NCBI RefSeq assembly: GCF_018687715.1
Contig: NC_056767.1
Location: forward strand, 6,945,001-7,009,000
Length of the DNA: 64,000 nucleotides
Source: Carya illinoinensis
Taxonomy: Eukaryota > Streptophyta > Magnoliopsida > Fagales > Juglandaceae
Reading direction: 5' to 3'
The notes beneath the pieces were generated by a model, which saw only the letters and a list, made by a program, of their open reading frames with translations, was not told the DNA's origin and searched no databases. Numbering within the stretch: the first letter of the stretch is position 1; every line of letters starts with the position of its first letter. The position numbers and the translations under genes were made by a program. Below are positions 36,235 to 48,044 of the stretch, one piece after another.

Positions 36235-37041
36235 CTAGCTTGAGTTAATGATTCTGCTGTATTCCTCTTGTAAGTTCCAATTTACTTCAAATTTGAAAAT
36301 CTTCTCCCTTCCCCTATCTTCAGAAGACAACCTCCTCCCTCCACTTCTCGCATTCATCACCAAAGGACTATGATCAGAAGTTTGAGTTGCTAGAGCACAA
36401 ATGCTGCAATCAAAAAACAAACTCCATAACAGATTTCCCAAGGCACGATCTAGCCTTTCTTTGGTAAACTAGGCTCCCTCTCTATTATTACACCAGGTAA
36501 ATTTAGTTCCTTCAAAACCTAAGTCACTTAAACCACACCAATCTAGAGAAGCTCTAAATGCTTCTAGTTGATGGTAAGGTCTACTAGTTGCCCCATACTT
36601 TTCATTGTGATGCATAATTTCATTAAAATCTCCAAAGCATAGACAAGCCTTCTCCTCCTTAGGCCTTAACATCTTCAAAAGTTTCCAACTATCACCCCTT
36701 TTTGCAGTTTTATGAGATCCATAAATGCCAATGATCAGGACCTTTCGCAAACTATCTTCATATTTGAAAAGCATAGAAATGTGGTGCTACGAGTAGGATT
36801 CAAGATTAAGATCCAAATTACTATTCCACATGAATGCTAGACCTCCACTTAGGCCTTTACTTTCAACCACAAAACTGTAGTCAAATCCCACTTTGTTTCT
36901 CACCTCCTCAATCATTTTCGTTCCACACTTTGTTTCCATTAAGAAAATAAAACTGGGCCACTTAGTCTTCACTAGTAGGTGAAGTTCTTGAACTGTATGG
37001 GGGTTTCCAAGCCCCCTGTAGTTCCAACTAAGGCCTATCAT
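36235..37041 (-). pseudogene. LINE endonuclease (AP-endonuclease-like) domain
   Basis: Minus-strand pieces show the exonuclease-endonuclease-phosphatase fold motifs in order: LSWNYRGLGN (Asn), FLMETK (catalytic Glu), CFGDFNEI, and QTSDHSPL (terminal Asp-His). The domain starts at the ATG at 37041. Stops interrupt it near 36790 and 36470. In active LINEs this domain nicks target DNA. Confidence 0.9.
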
Positions 37042-37169
37042 TGCTGTTGGTGGAGCTACAAAGCAACCTCCACCAACTCAATTTTACAACTGTTGTCATC
37101 TAAACCTTGGTCATTCTTTTTTCTCTTCACTGATTTAATAAGTTCCACACGTGTGCCCATAACCCTTTT

Positions 37170-38490
37170 CTAACTCCCTCTTATGTCAATAACCATCTCT
37201 ATAAAGGCAAGGTTATTTACCTCCCTAGCCCTCATTTTCCACTTGGCCCCCCTCTTCCTATCCACCGCACTACTACCACCTGGCATAACCAATGTTATAC
37301 TGACTTTCTTTTCTTGTGACAAGACAAATACTTGTGGAATGTCTTGCAGATGAACACTTTCCATGTCTGCTATTGACTCGGGCTCAACATGGGAAGTAAT
37401 TCCCTTAACTGGAGTCTCCTTAAATTTCGTGAAAGTAACTTCTGTAGGCTTTTGGCTAGTAGAATTGTCCTCCACAATAGGTGCAGTCAAGATCTCCCCC
37501 TTTTGGAAAGTTCCAAGAATAATACAATCAATCTACACCTTGAATTGAATCCCCACATTTGATCTTTTTTCCATGATAGATGCTTCTATCTTTGGGAGTT
37601 CCTCAATGGACTCCAAGTAGTCCTCTTGACTAGCATTCTTTCCAAAGTTAGGCTCACTCCTGCAAGCACTAGTATCCTCAGATTGCTGCCGCCTCTGTTG
37701 GTGGTTGAAATTAGTTGCACCACTATACCATCCAGCATAAAAAATCTTAGAGTTCATAGGTTAAGCATGAAGCCAAGGACCAAACTACAATGGTTTTGAA
37801 ACATCTCAATGGATAGGTCCCCTTTGCTGATAGCCCTTTCGTTTATAGGATATGATCCCACAATGAAAACAAAAAGACTGTAATCTTTCATACTTCAGAG
37901 AAATCCAATGCTTATGATTATTCAATTGAACCCGTTTACCTCGGAGAAGAGGTCTATGTAAAGCCACTGCAACTCTCAGCCTCATACACTTACCCCATGC
38001 CATGCCATCAGAGTCAGCATTCACTCTAATCACATGACCTATCGAGGATCCCAACTGCTTGCCAACCTCTTTAGTCATAGCTGCCCATTGCAAGCTATGC
38101 AGTTGAACCCAGAATAGTTCAAACTGAAAACATATAGCATTCAAAGGAACAACTTTGTCAACCTCTTGGAGGGAATCTAGATTCCTATCAAAGAATCAAG
38201 GGCGCCTCCCAAGAACTTTGTCTTTGTCAATAAGAAACTGGAATTGAATCAAGAATCTATAATCACCCAAGTCCTTAAACTTCACCAAACCTTCTAGTTG
38301 CCACACTTGAGACATAGTCACTGTAAAGGCTTCACTGTTCATCCCCTTCTTAGCCATCACCCCCTATAAGACTAAACTTCCTACGTAAACCAACCTCCTT
38401 AACTCCTTCAGAAGGAACGTGGAAGATTTTGCTTTCTTCCACTGACAGATTTAAACTCTCCCATCTCCTAGCAAGTTCCTCTTTCTCCAT
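37170..38490 (-). pseudogene. LINE ORF1 (DUF4283 and zinc knuckle), broken
   Basis: The minus-strand ATG near 38490 begins MEKEELARRWESLNLSVEE. DUF4283-like sequence follows (FLIDKDKVLGRRP, FELFWVQLHSLQW), then a CCHC-type remnant (CFHCGIISYKRKGY). Stops occur near 38360 and at the position of the usual Trp in RRPWFFDRN. The rest (37170-37757) is the variable linker. ORF1 proteins bind the LINE RNA. Confidence 0.8.
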
Positions 38491-38705
38491 CAGTAAACAC
38501 ACTGACAAATTAAGACTCTCACCAAGAGAGACTTACACCCTTGCGTAGGCAAGGATGCTAACACCTCACTCAGTCTCTAGAGAGAAAGAGAAGGACCAAA
38601 AAGAATTCCTAGCTATAGTTTGGTAAGAGCACAAGTTGGACCCTTAAATTATATATTCCCCCGTGATGATAACTAAACATAAAATTGAAACAATAACTAT
38701 ATTTA

Positions 38706-38935
38706 ATAAAAGAAGTTTAGGGATATTTGGATAGTGAGTTGAGATGAAATGAGATGAAATAAAAGTTAAAAGTTGAATAAAATATTATTAGAATATTATT
38801 TTTATTTTGAAATTTGAAAAAGTTGAATTGTAATTTACTATATTTTGTGTGAGAATTTAAGAAAGTTGTAATGATTATATTAGATGATATGAGTTAAGAT
38901 GCTCTTTTTGTATGCCCCAATAGAAAGCCCAAACC
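38706..38935. mobile_element. MITE of the GTTGAGATGAAATG family
   Basis: An element of about 225 bp starting GGGATATTTGGATAGTGAGT, with the body string GATGAAATAAAAGTTAAAAG that is shared with 32046-32226. It lies just beyond the 5' end of the LINE. The right terminal repeat is degenerate. Confidence 0.65.
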
Positions 38936-39145
38936 ATATGCCCTATACTCTAAAAAGACTAGTCAATTATATAATTGGAACCTCATAAAGAGCAAGAACT
39001 TCTTCTTCCTAAATAATGTGAGGTCTTACACACCACATACTCTCACTTATCATATGGGGTATTACAATTTCCCTCCCTTAAATTTTGAACGTCCTTGTCA
39101 GGTTCTTTTATCATAAGTGGCACTGTTCAAGTCATACATTTCTGG
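38936..39145. other. Spacer between MITE and U6 copy
   Basis: Short noncoding spacer. No plant U6 upstream sequence element or TATA box is seen at the distances expected before the U6-like sequence. Confidence 0.4.
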
Positions 39146-39224
39146 TTGGAACGATACAGAGAAGATTAGTATGGCCCCTGCACAAGGATGACACGCACAA
39201 ATCGAGAAATGGTCCAAATTTTTT
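39146..39224 (+). ncRNA. U6 spliceosomal RNA, 5'-truncated copy (likely pseudogene)
   Basis: From TTGGAACGATACAGAGAAG to GGTCCAAATTTTTT the sequence matches the last three quarters of plant U6 snRNA, including the ACAGAGA box and the 3' T run. The first roughly 26 bases (the 5' stem-loop) are replaced by unrelated sequence. Three substitutions are seen, including AGC to AGT in the catalytic triad and G to A in the internal stem-loop. With no U6 promoter elements upstream, this is a dispersed pseudogene, not a working snRNA gene. Confidence 0.93.
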
Positions 39225-39759
39225 GTCAAGAGGTGTAGTAATTCAACTATGGTAGTTTAACTGTGCGACAGGGTACTAAAGGGGCTGTAGAGTTGCTAGT
39301 TTCCTATTGGTTGTGGGAGGTGGTTCCAATGAAAGATTGGTGATGGTGGTTTTCGATTTGGGATTGTTGTGGTGGAGAGGAGGGCGATGGAGGTTGGCAC
39401 CATGTGGTGGAACCTTACGTGAAAGGTAGCATGCTTAGTGTGGACTGGAGTTTGTAGCGGCTGTTTTTGGTTGTTTACAATGGATGTGGAAAGAGTTTTG
39501 GCGTGAAAGGATGCAGTGGCATGCGGTTTAGGTTGGTGTGGAGGGTATCATAGTGCGAAGTGGGGGCTTCGAGTTTTAATTCTCTAAATGTGGAGGAAAG
39601 GTGTGGCTTGTGGAGGTGCCGCAACAACTTGATAATATGAGAATGGTAATTTCCAAAACATGAATGATATGCTTGTACATGGGAGAGATATAGAGAAAAG
39701 GAAACTAATGTGCGGCAACCCTAATTAAGGGAGATAGATATCCACCTGCATGAGAGGAT

Positions 39760-39790
<31 letters not shown>

Positions 39791-40923
39791 ATATACAGCT
39801 GGAACCCTATAGAAAGAAAGAGGAAGGGCTATTCTCTATTTCCAAAATAACCCAACACAACCATAACTTTTCGAGCCAATTGCTAAATAAATAGATTTCA
39901 CTGTGCCCATAAAATATTAAATAATTTTAACATCAAACTCAATAAAAATTTATATTATACTAAAAATAAAATTTTAAACCCATAATTTATTTAAACCTAC
40001 TCGATAAATCTCAAATTGGTTTTCCATAAATATTAACTTAAATAAATTAATAATTCGTAAGCTTAAGCCTCGGTGCGACACTTTCAGTCCAAACAAGGCC
40101 TAAATCCCAAGTTGCTTCTAACCATTATGAGACCCTACTAATTTTTGGTCACTTTAAACGAAAGGCTAGGGAACATGATCTAAAACTTTAATTATGACGT
40201 CGCCTGACTTGATATCCTTACGACCAGTCTTGCATCACCTTTTGACTTCCCCTTTCAAAATAGTTTCAGTTCTTTTTTCTTTTCTTTTTTAAATTTTTAT
40301 CATGGTTCTTGAAATTCGGATTACTTTACAAACAATTGTAGTCATTTTAAACCAGAGATTGGGAAAAGAGAAACCCTAGTCCGGCTGTTAAAACCAAAAT
40401 AATAGCCCTTCAATAACCATACGCCACATAACAGGTTTATTGGGCAAAATCTGCATCTGCATACACCGATCAGAGGACTCTCCCCTCTCTCACTCCTTCA
40501 TATTCCCTTTCTCCCTCGCTCTTTCCACTCAATCCCTGAAACTCTTGACCCTCTCATCCCGCACGGTGTTGGACCCAAACGGTGGTAGAGCTCGATTCAG
40601 ACGATGACGAAGACCCAGACGGTAATCTCTCTTAATAATCTTTTTCAATTTTTGCTTTTTTAAATTTCTCTATCGGCGCTCTCTCGGTAATCTTTCTCAG
40701 TTTTTGAGTTTTGAAATTTATCTCTAAGTTTTGTTACTGTCATGATTGTCTCTCAGTGATTTTGTTATCTTCTCATTACCAAAGATTTCTCTTCTTAATT
40801 TCATGTCTATGACTTCGATGTATCAATTTGAGGGATGGACATGAAGCCCTAATTAGAACGACAATGGAGTTTCTTACCAGATCAAAAGATAAAAAAAACA
40901 ACTCTTGATCCTCATTCTAGCCT
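39225..40923. other. Intergenic; (CA)11 microsatellite; leader-like stretch
   Basis: A G-rich noncoding stretch (39280-39620) shows no family. A CA array lies at 39761-39782, running into TA repeats. 40470-40640 is pyrimidine-rich, like a plant 5' leader, and is followed by GACGATGACGAAGACCCAGA and GGTAATC; a small orphan gene start is possible. No complete gene. Confidence 0.35.
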
Positions 40924-41220
40924 CTAGTTAGTAGGATAAGGGCAGTGGAAAATAACTGGGTGTTTGAGAATGGTTTGTTGGAAGAAATTTAGTAGTTCAT
41001 TAGGGGTTTCTTTATCTGAAATTTCTTTATTCGTGTGGGTCAGGTGGTCTGAAAAAATGGAGATGTCAACGTTAGGTTGAGAAGGTGGCGGTGGAGCTAA
41101 GCTTTGTTGGGCGGCAAGGATTGATGGCTGTGCAAAGCGACACTGAGCTTGGAGCGAAGCCGGAATGAACCTGAGGGAGAATGGAGATGCTAATTTCTGT
41201 GTAGTGCTTCTAGTGATCAT
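40924..41220 (-). CDS. Small hypothetical protein, 98 codons
   Basis: An isolated open frame outside any recognised transposon. The first about 40 residues are rich in Arg, Ser, Gln and Ala with few acidic residues (start MITRSTTQKLASPFSLRF), reminiscent of a mitochondrial presequence. A Pro run and an acidic stretch follow, ending LLNFFQQTILKHPVIFHCPY. No family was recognised. It may be the first exon or a fragment of a duplicated gene; chance is also possible. Confidence 0.3.
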   Translation of the reverse strand: MITRSTTQKLASPFSLRFIPASLQAQCRFAQPSILAAQQSLAPPPPSQPNVDISIFSDHLTHTNKEISDKETPNELLNFFQQTILKHPVIFHCPYPTN

Positions 41221-41379
41221 GTGTGGTGAGGTGTAAAATATTTATGATGTTTCAGCTTACGTGTTGCCTTGTGAATGGCGGGCTACTTTTCAGGCTTTGA
41301 CAGACGGACTACTCCACAGCGCCTCGCTTGGGAAAAATAGAAAACTTAAATTAATATCGGTAGATATCATTTCTACTTT

Positions 41380-41700
41380 TAAGTGGGTAATGTTTAATTA
41401 TTATAATTTTTTTAAATTTTTTACATAAAATATAATAAATAATTTAATTTTATTAAATTCTCAAATAAAAAAATAAAACTAGATTTTGCTTCCCTTCCTC
41501 TCTCCTTCCAAACCTTCTCTCTCACTCTAAAAAAAGTCTGATTTTCACTAAGGGAGGTGGCCTCCTCATCCTCCCTCTCTTTCCCACATTTTTATAATAT
41601 TATTTTTTAATATTATTAATATTTAAGAATTTGAAGTAGTTGAATTGCTTATTATATTTTATGTAATATAATAAGCAATTATAATGATGAGATGAAACAC
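41380..41700. repeat. AT-rich MITE-like remnant
   Basis: The halves at 41380-41485 and 41590-41700 carry MITE-family strings (ATAATAAATAATTTAATT, GTAGTTGAATTGC, ATAATGATGAGATGAAAC). They are separated by a pyrimidine-rich insert. Boundaries are not clear. Confidence 0.4.
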
Positions 41701-43618
41701 TTCTTAGATTCAAATCAGATCTAACTTAATTCGTTTATTAAATTTGTCACTTGTGAACATAAAATTATAATTAATTATTAAATGATACAACTTGTAAAAA
41801 TGTTGGCTCGACTCTTATTATAAGGTTGTATATTAAACATGAACAACTTCGTCAATATCTTTAATTATATTAAATATATTTTTAACTTTGAAAAATATTA
41901 GAGAAATTTATTTTCCTTATACTAAAATTGTTCCTTGCGTACTTATGAATATAATCATTAATTTATGTATATATAAACTTTATAAAAATATCAATAAGAA
42001 ATCATACCCACTTTGTCAAATTTTATATATAAAGTTATAAAATACATGATAAATAATCTATCTTATTAAAATGAATAAGTTAAATACATGATAAACTTAC
42101 TCGAATATTAAATGAGTTATTTATGAACATAAAATTTAACTTAATTAGAATATTGATGATTTTGGACTTGATGGAGTAAAAAGGATACTTCAGTTTTGAA
42201 GAATATAACAGCTTTGGTGAGACTGCTCATGAAAAGAGCAGAGGTAACATATTAATGTCGTCTTTAATTCCTAGGTACCCTTCATTTTCAACGGATACAT
42301 ACCAAGAAAGTAAAAAGAAAATTATTTTCATTAACTTTAATTACGAAAGAAATAACAAAGAAAAAGAAATATTATGATCGAATCAGGTGCCAATAAAGTC
42401 GATGCTTCAAGATCCTAGCGAAACTAATAGTACTATTTTTCTTTTCAAAATGCAAAATGTCTAACTTCGAATTCCTATACATATGTATATATTTTAAAAT
42501 ATTTACTTAGATCGAATTAATTGGGTCATAAGGGTTGCCCCATGAACTTGCTGGATCAACCCAAGTCTGATCTGATTTATGTCGTGTCATATTTGGATTG
42601 ATCCGGATTGTCCCAAACTCCATTATTCAAAAACATAATCTTATTAATCTATGTCTTGATGGTTTTATGTTCATGAGTCGTGTCAAATACGTAGTCTCCA
42701 GAAAAAACGGTGGATAAATCCAAATAACAGAAAGTTCAAACTCTCAAAATGGAAAAGATCTCTAAATCTTAAGCTAATAGAAACGAGATGTTCTTGATAA
42801 TTTAATTGATACTTTTCTCATAGAGAGCATGGATTTTTCATATTGAGTTGATGGATTGTAAACATGCTCATCATGACTGTCAAATTATAGACGTAATTAT
42901 TAAGTATTTCCATAGTAGAAGCACGTATGCGTACATTATGAATACTCGGAAAGTAATTTTTCAATTCTACGCTAAATATGCTTAATAAAGATGCGTATTG
43001 TATAAAAAAAGATGCTAATTATAACTATATACTAAAAATTAAAGAGCAATTAGGGAATCCCTAAAACGAGCGAATGTGGATAATGTCTTTTGGATGCCTC
43101 CAAATTATCTATCTATAATAAATGACTATAGTAGCATATTGTAACAGTAGAGTAATGCAAGCCAAAAGCGTGCAAGCTTGTGCAGCTCTTTTGTAAAAAG
43201 GTGGGTGCTACTTGAAAGAGTAGATTTTTTTATACATATTTTCATGGTGGATTTCATCTTTTTTTAAGCACCAGACTTAGTTTTTTAAATTTGTACAAAT
43301 CATTAAAATTATTAGTCTTCGTAGACTTAGATCATGAGATGGTGAAATAAATTTGGAACCGTGGGTTTGTTTTCAGCCTAACGTTCCCTAATCCCGAAAT
43401 TAGTACTTTTGCTTGACAGAAGACGTGCTCCATACAGAATTTCTGACCCCAAAATCTAGATAGATCTGTTTTGATATGAGATTGCATTCATCTCATTTAT
43501 CTGATCTCTTCAATCCACCCAGTACATATCACCGCACCAGCTCAGTGAAGTGAAGAGGCTCCGATCCACACAGCAGTGAATATTGGCATCCAGAGTTTTA
43601 AGAACGCCAACATCCACA
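41701..43618 (+). other. Upstream flank of the DUF247 pseudogene
   Basis: 41950-42310 resembles 17120-17490 upstream of the intact DUF247 gene, and 43515-43618 resembles the last 95 bases before its start. The middle (42320-43500) is not shared and shows no gene, so the spacing from the distal upstream block to the start differs by about 1.2 kb between the two copies. Confidence 0.5.
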
Positions 43619-44806
43619 ATGGAAAGCATTTGTGGAAGGAGAATCCAGTCGCACCAATGATCAGAAGCCCATACCGGAGTTCACCCAGCAGGAACTCAAA
43701 TTCATCGACGAGCAGGTAACGAAATATTCGGAAGAAGCCAAAAAGTTAAAAGAAGAAGCTCACCGTAGAAACACTAGCTGCATCTACAGAGTCCTCCCGA
43801 GGCTTAAGGAAATCAATGGCAACTCGTTATACGAGCCCAACATGGTCTCCATCGGGCCCTACTACTATCACCTTCGTAATGAAAAGTTGAAAATGGCCGA
43901 AGATTGCAAGAGGAAGTGCTTCGGCTCCTTGCTGGCCAAGAACATGGATAAAGACAAACAGATTGATATCTATAAGCGCTGCTTGCAAAGAATAGGCCAA
44001 CTTGAAGAGGACATCAGAAAGTGTTACTCTGAAGAGTTCGAAGTCACTGGTATTGTATTTCTCGAAATGATGGTTGTTGATGCTTGTTTTATACTAGAAA
44101 TAATTGAAATGTTTGCATCCACGAAGACAGAAGTCGACTACAGCGAATCTGATCTTGGAGCCTTGGCGTGGATGGTACCGTATTTCTACAGGGACTTCTC
44201 CTGCTTGAGAATCAGATCCCTTTTTTCGTTCTGCAAGAGATATATGCGCTTACCCATGATATTTCTGTCGAGGGCAGTAGATCCCATGATCTGATAATTA
44301 CTGCTTTGAGATTCTTTAAGAACGGAATGAAAAAATCCGGTTTTGCTATTATTTTCGGTTTCTTAAATAATTTCTTGGATCTGAATAAGGGGGCCGTCCT
44401 GCATTTGCTGGACTGGATTCGGATAAGTTTAATGCCATCCAATATCCTAGATCAGGCACCATTCTCTGTAGATGCTCCATTCATTCACTGCATCTCGAAG
44501 CTCCGGCTAGCGGGGATTAAGGTCAGTCCGGTCATGGCGTTCAGCTTCCTACAAGTGAAATTCAAGAGAGGTGTGATTGAGATGCCAAGCATAGCCATCG
44601 ACGACTTTATGAGATGTCTGTTGCTGAACTGTGTGGCATTCGAGCAGTGCCACCAGAGAAGCAAAAAGTACTTTTCGGTTTACGCTACTTTTTTGGACTG
44701 CCTGGTGAACACCAAGGAGGACGTCGAGTACCTTCGCGAGCGCAATGTCATTGACAATTACCTTACTGACGACTCCGAGCTTGCTCAGTTAGGGCGCAAT
44801 AAAAGA
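43619..44806 (+). pseudogene. DUF247 pseudogene, paralogue of 17849-19255
   Basis: Clear homology to the intact gene runs from the leader through codon about 385. Three lesions are seen. First, a net 5-base loss just after the ATG (43619) puts the start out of frame with the body; the body's open frame can only begin at a non-ATG codon near 43632. Second, a single T loss at about 44196 (GACTTTCTCC to GACTTCTCC) shifts the frame inside the hallmark LLENQIP motif. Third, homology stops after GAGCTTGC (44784), removing about 80 residues including the membrane anchor; unrelated sequence follows and terminates the frame at 44807-44809. Each frame separately stays open over several hundred bases, suggesting recent inactivation. 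Confidence 0.93.
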
Positions 44807-44809
44807 TGA

Positions 44810-45726
44810 TCATGTACGTTGCTCGACCAAAATTCTTGAGATCAACACAATAAGGATCTTATCATGTGAGACTACTGAAAAGAGGAGTCTTTCTTTATAT
44901 TAGACCATCTAATTCACCAATAGCTCAAATGGCATTTGTCTTGATTTCTCAACTAGAGAACCGACATTCAAATCTCCCACCCTGTTACTTAGAAAAAATA
45001 AAAATAAAACCATGCATCTAATTCCATCAGACAAACATTTTTAAACTAATTATTATAATTTTTTTAATTAATTATTACAACCTTCAAACAAAAGACAATT
45101 CAACTTTTTCAAATTTCAAAATAAAAATAATATTAAAATAATATATTATAATAATATTTTAATTTATTATATTTTTTATTATTTTTTTTCTCTATATTCC
45201 CAAAATCAGAAAAATACTAACTCAAATTATTTCACTACTATTTACAAATCATTTTACTACTATTTACAAAAGTTTTATATCATTTTATTGATGCCCAACC
45301 AACTCCTAACATGATATCATACAGACCTTACACTAGTCCATTGGAGCTTGCTCCACTGTATCTTATTCGTCATCGTCCTGCCATGCTAACCATCTAATAT
45401 CAGTTTTTTTTTTGCATCCACCATATATATATCAATTATTACATGCCTATTGTACTTGCGAATACAAAACGTTCTAAAGGCTCTGTGAAGTGAATCTTAT
45501 AGAAACTTAAGTCCAGCTATTATATCTAGAGACCAAATTCATTAACCCCATGATTTGTTTTTTTTCATTATATTTTTTAGGAGCAGCAGATGAGTCTTGC
45601 CTTGTTAGAAACCAGGTTGCACCAAAATCAGTTTTCAAGATGTGTATTTCGTTATGTATGTAGTAGCACCTTAATAAATAGAACAGAAAATGAGAGCAAA
45701 AGGCTATATATGTTGTAGTGGTGGCC
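44810..45726. other. AT-rich spacer with MITE remnant
   Basis: 45035-45300 carries MITE-family strings in reverse (ATTCAACTTTTTCAAATTTC, CACTACTATTTACAAA twice). The remainder shows no gene. Confidence 0.4.
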
Positions 45727-47937
45727 CATTTGTTTAAATAGAAGTTCACTTAAATACAAGAGTTTTAAAAGTAATACAATTCTCCAATAAAAATGTAAAT
45801 AAACCAAATACAATAACCAACAGTAGAACATAAATCCTATCCTATGAGAAAGTGATCCTCGATCACTCATTCGATGGAACCGCATCCTCAGACTCAGCCT
45901 CCTCTTCATCTGCATTAAAATCTACTATACCATGAGATGGTACCTCAGGTAAGTAATAATCCAAACAACTCATGAGATAAAAATATATAGATGCCACCAA
46001 CAAACATGTATGTACATGATGACAGATGTATGAGATTCAAAAATCATTTTTCCTGAAAATGAATATTTTCCAATGCATGGCCCAAAACATAAGCAGTCCA
46101 TTAAAACATCGGCCATTTTCTTTCCCAAAAAATGGCCCAACATAAAATCCACAATTTTTTTCAGAAAATGGTCCACATAATTCCATGTATCAAATCTTTC
46201 CATTTTTCTAAAAAATGGTCCACATAGAAAAAACCACAATTTTTCCAGAAAATGATCCACATGTCCTTTAACCAAAACTCATCATTTTTCCAGAAAATGA
46301 CCTATTATCTAATTATCAAAACCAATTATTCAATTTTACCGTATGCATCATGATTTTCCCTAGGGATCATCTGCACACTCTGGCTCTTATCGCCACATCG
46401 CAGGTAACGACCACGCATGTGACTTCGTAACGAGCGATACCCAGCTTTGCACTTAGCGCATACCATGACCAGTCATCCTCTAGCCCCTGCCAGCAGAACG
46501 GCCACGGAGTAGGCATGACAGCGTTACTGTATCGTCTGAGTCTGTTGTCGCCCAGCGACAACCCAAGGGACATCACTGAGTATATTCTGCTCCCGAGTAA
46601 CCAGAGGAACTCCACTGAGATAGTGCCCCATCTCGGCTTAGGGTCATGATACACATGCACCTAAAAATTCATTTAACACATGAAAATCCAATTTTCATTT
46701 CCAACACATGAACATGCATGCAATATGCAAAAAACCCAATTTTTATGTTACAAACATGAACATGTGTGCACTATGCAATGCATGACACGAAGCAAATAAC
46801 CAACAATCAAAAAATTCCAATCAATCATACAAACAACTCCATCATCCAATCCATCTGACCCCCGACTCCTCGGACTTAGTCTAGCACAATCAACCAATTC
46901 ACAGTAAATAAGAGTTAGTGTAAAAATATAATTAAATCTCAAAAGTTCTTTGGAAAAATACTTACAGTGCTACAATATAATTTTTGGAGGATCAATGAGC
47001 TGCAAAAGGTGGTGTCAAAGCAATGTTACAATATAAAATACACTTTGGCCGTGGGTCTCAAAACACCCAAATTTGAACGAAGGCAAATGCAGACTAGGGA
47101 AGGTTAGAGTAGGGCTTAGGGGTGTTGGTGAAGTTAATGGTAGTGGTGATTGGCCTTGGTTTATGGCGTAGGCGGCGGTTGAAGGCCAAAAAGTCCAAAT
47201 CGGAAAATGTGATGGTTGAGCTTCATTGGTAGTGGATTGGAGCTGGAGATGGGTGGTTAGGGTTGCTGGGAGGCCAGTGATGATGTGGTGATGAAATGGT
47301 GGCCGATGGTGGTGCGACAGCAGCGCATGGAGGATTTTGGGCCGCGGCTTGGTGGTGCGTGTGGGGCTTAACGACGTTGTTTGAAGGGCTGAAAATGGGT
47401 TGGTGAGGTCGCCAGCCGTAGGGGATGGAGATGGGAGGGTCGGTGAGGCACACGATGGCCTTGTGGAGGCTCGAAGAAAACAATGGGGTAGAGGGGAGGG
47501 GCTGGGTTGTGCGGGAGAAAGGAAGGGCAGAGGAGAAATAAGAGGAAAAAAAAAAGAGGAGGAACAGAAAAGGAAAAGGGAAAATAGGAAAAGGAAAAAA
47601 GGAAAAAGCAAGGGAAAGAAATGAGGTCCAATCCTCCTAACTTGAGTTACAAAATTGATCCAACGAATGAAATTTTAACACAATAAGTTGAGTAAAATAA
47701 TTTAAACACAACGACTAGCTAAAATAAATAATTAATAAAAACCAACAACACAATAATTTAAAGTCCAAAAATAAATTGATTTAAATTAAGGAGCAATGTA
47801 AACACCAAAAATTAGTTAATATTAAGAACGCACATCAAAATTAATTTCACAACTTAAAAGTGATAAAATAAATCCAATTAAAATCCAATAAATTTTAGAA
47901 TAAGATAACCAATTTTTAAATCAATTAAAATACCCAT
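45727..47937 (-). repeat. 3' LTR of the chromovirus (L1, copy b), truncated at both ends
   Basis: It aligns with 52240-54360 of the 5' LTR. The outer about 160 bp (the TGACGTCCCC end) and the inner about 45 bp (the GATATCACA end) are missing. The frame 47015-47611 inside is Pro/Ser-rich and occurs only as a by-product of the pyrimidine-rich segment. Confidence 0.85.
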
Positions 47938-48044
47938 CTCGCCTTAAATAAAATGTTTGCCTAGAAATTTGGCTAGGTCAAACATTAATGCTAAAGCAAG
48001 TCATAAGATTCGACTAAGAGCAAGCTTAGGAAACATGCAGCCAG

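Larger units (their letters stand above)
31583..38640 (-). mobile_element. Near-full-length LINE (L1-like), inactive
   Basis: Read on the minus strand it has ORF1 (DUF4283/zinc-knuckle type), an apurinic endonuclease, reverse transcriptase, zf-RVT and RNase H-like domains in the usual plant LINE order. It ends in a copied poly(A) tail (T run on the plus strand near 31585-31598). The 5' end is near 38640. Multiple stops and frameshifts occur, and the element is interrupted by a MITE (32046-32226) and a solo LTR (33965-35081). Confidence 0.9.

Noticed and set aside
39146..39224. U6-LINE chimera from template switching
   Set aside because: The U6 copy is in the opposite orientation to the nearby LINE, is about 500 bp from its 5' end and is separated from it by a MITE.
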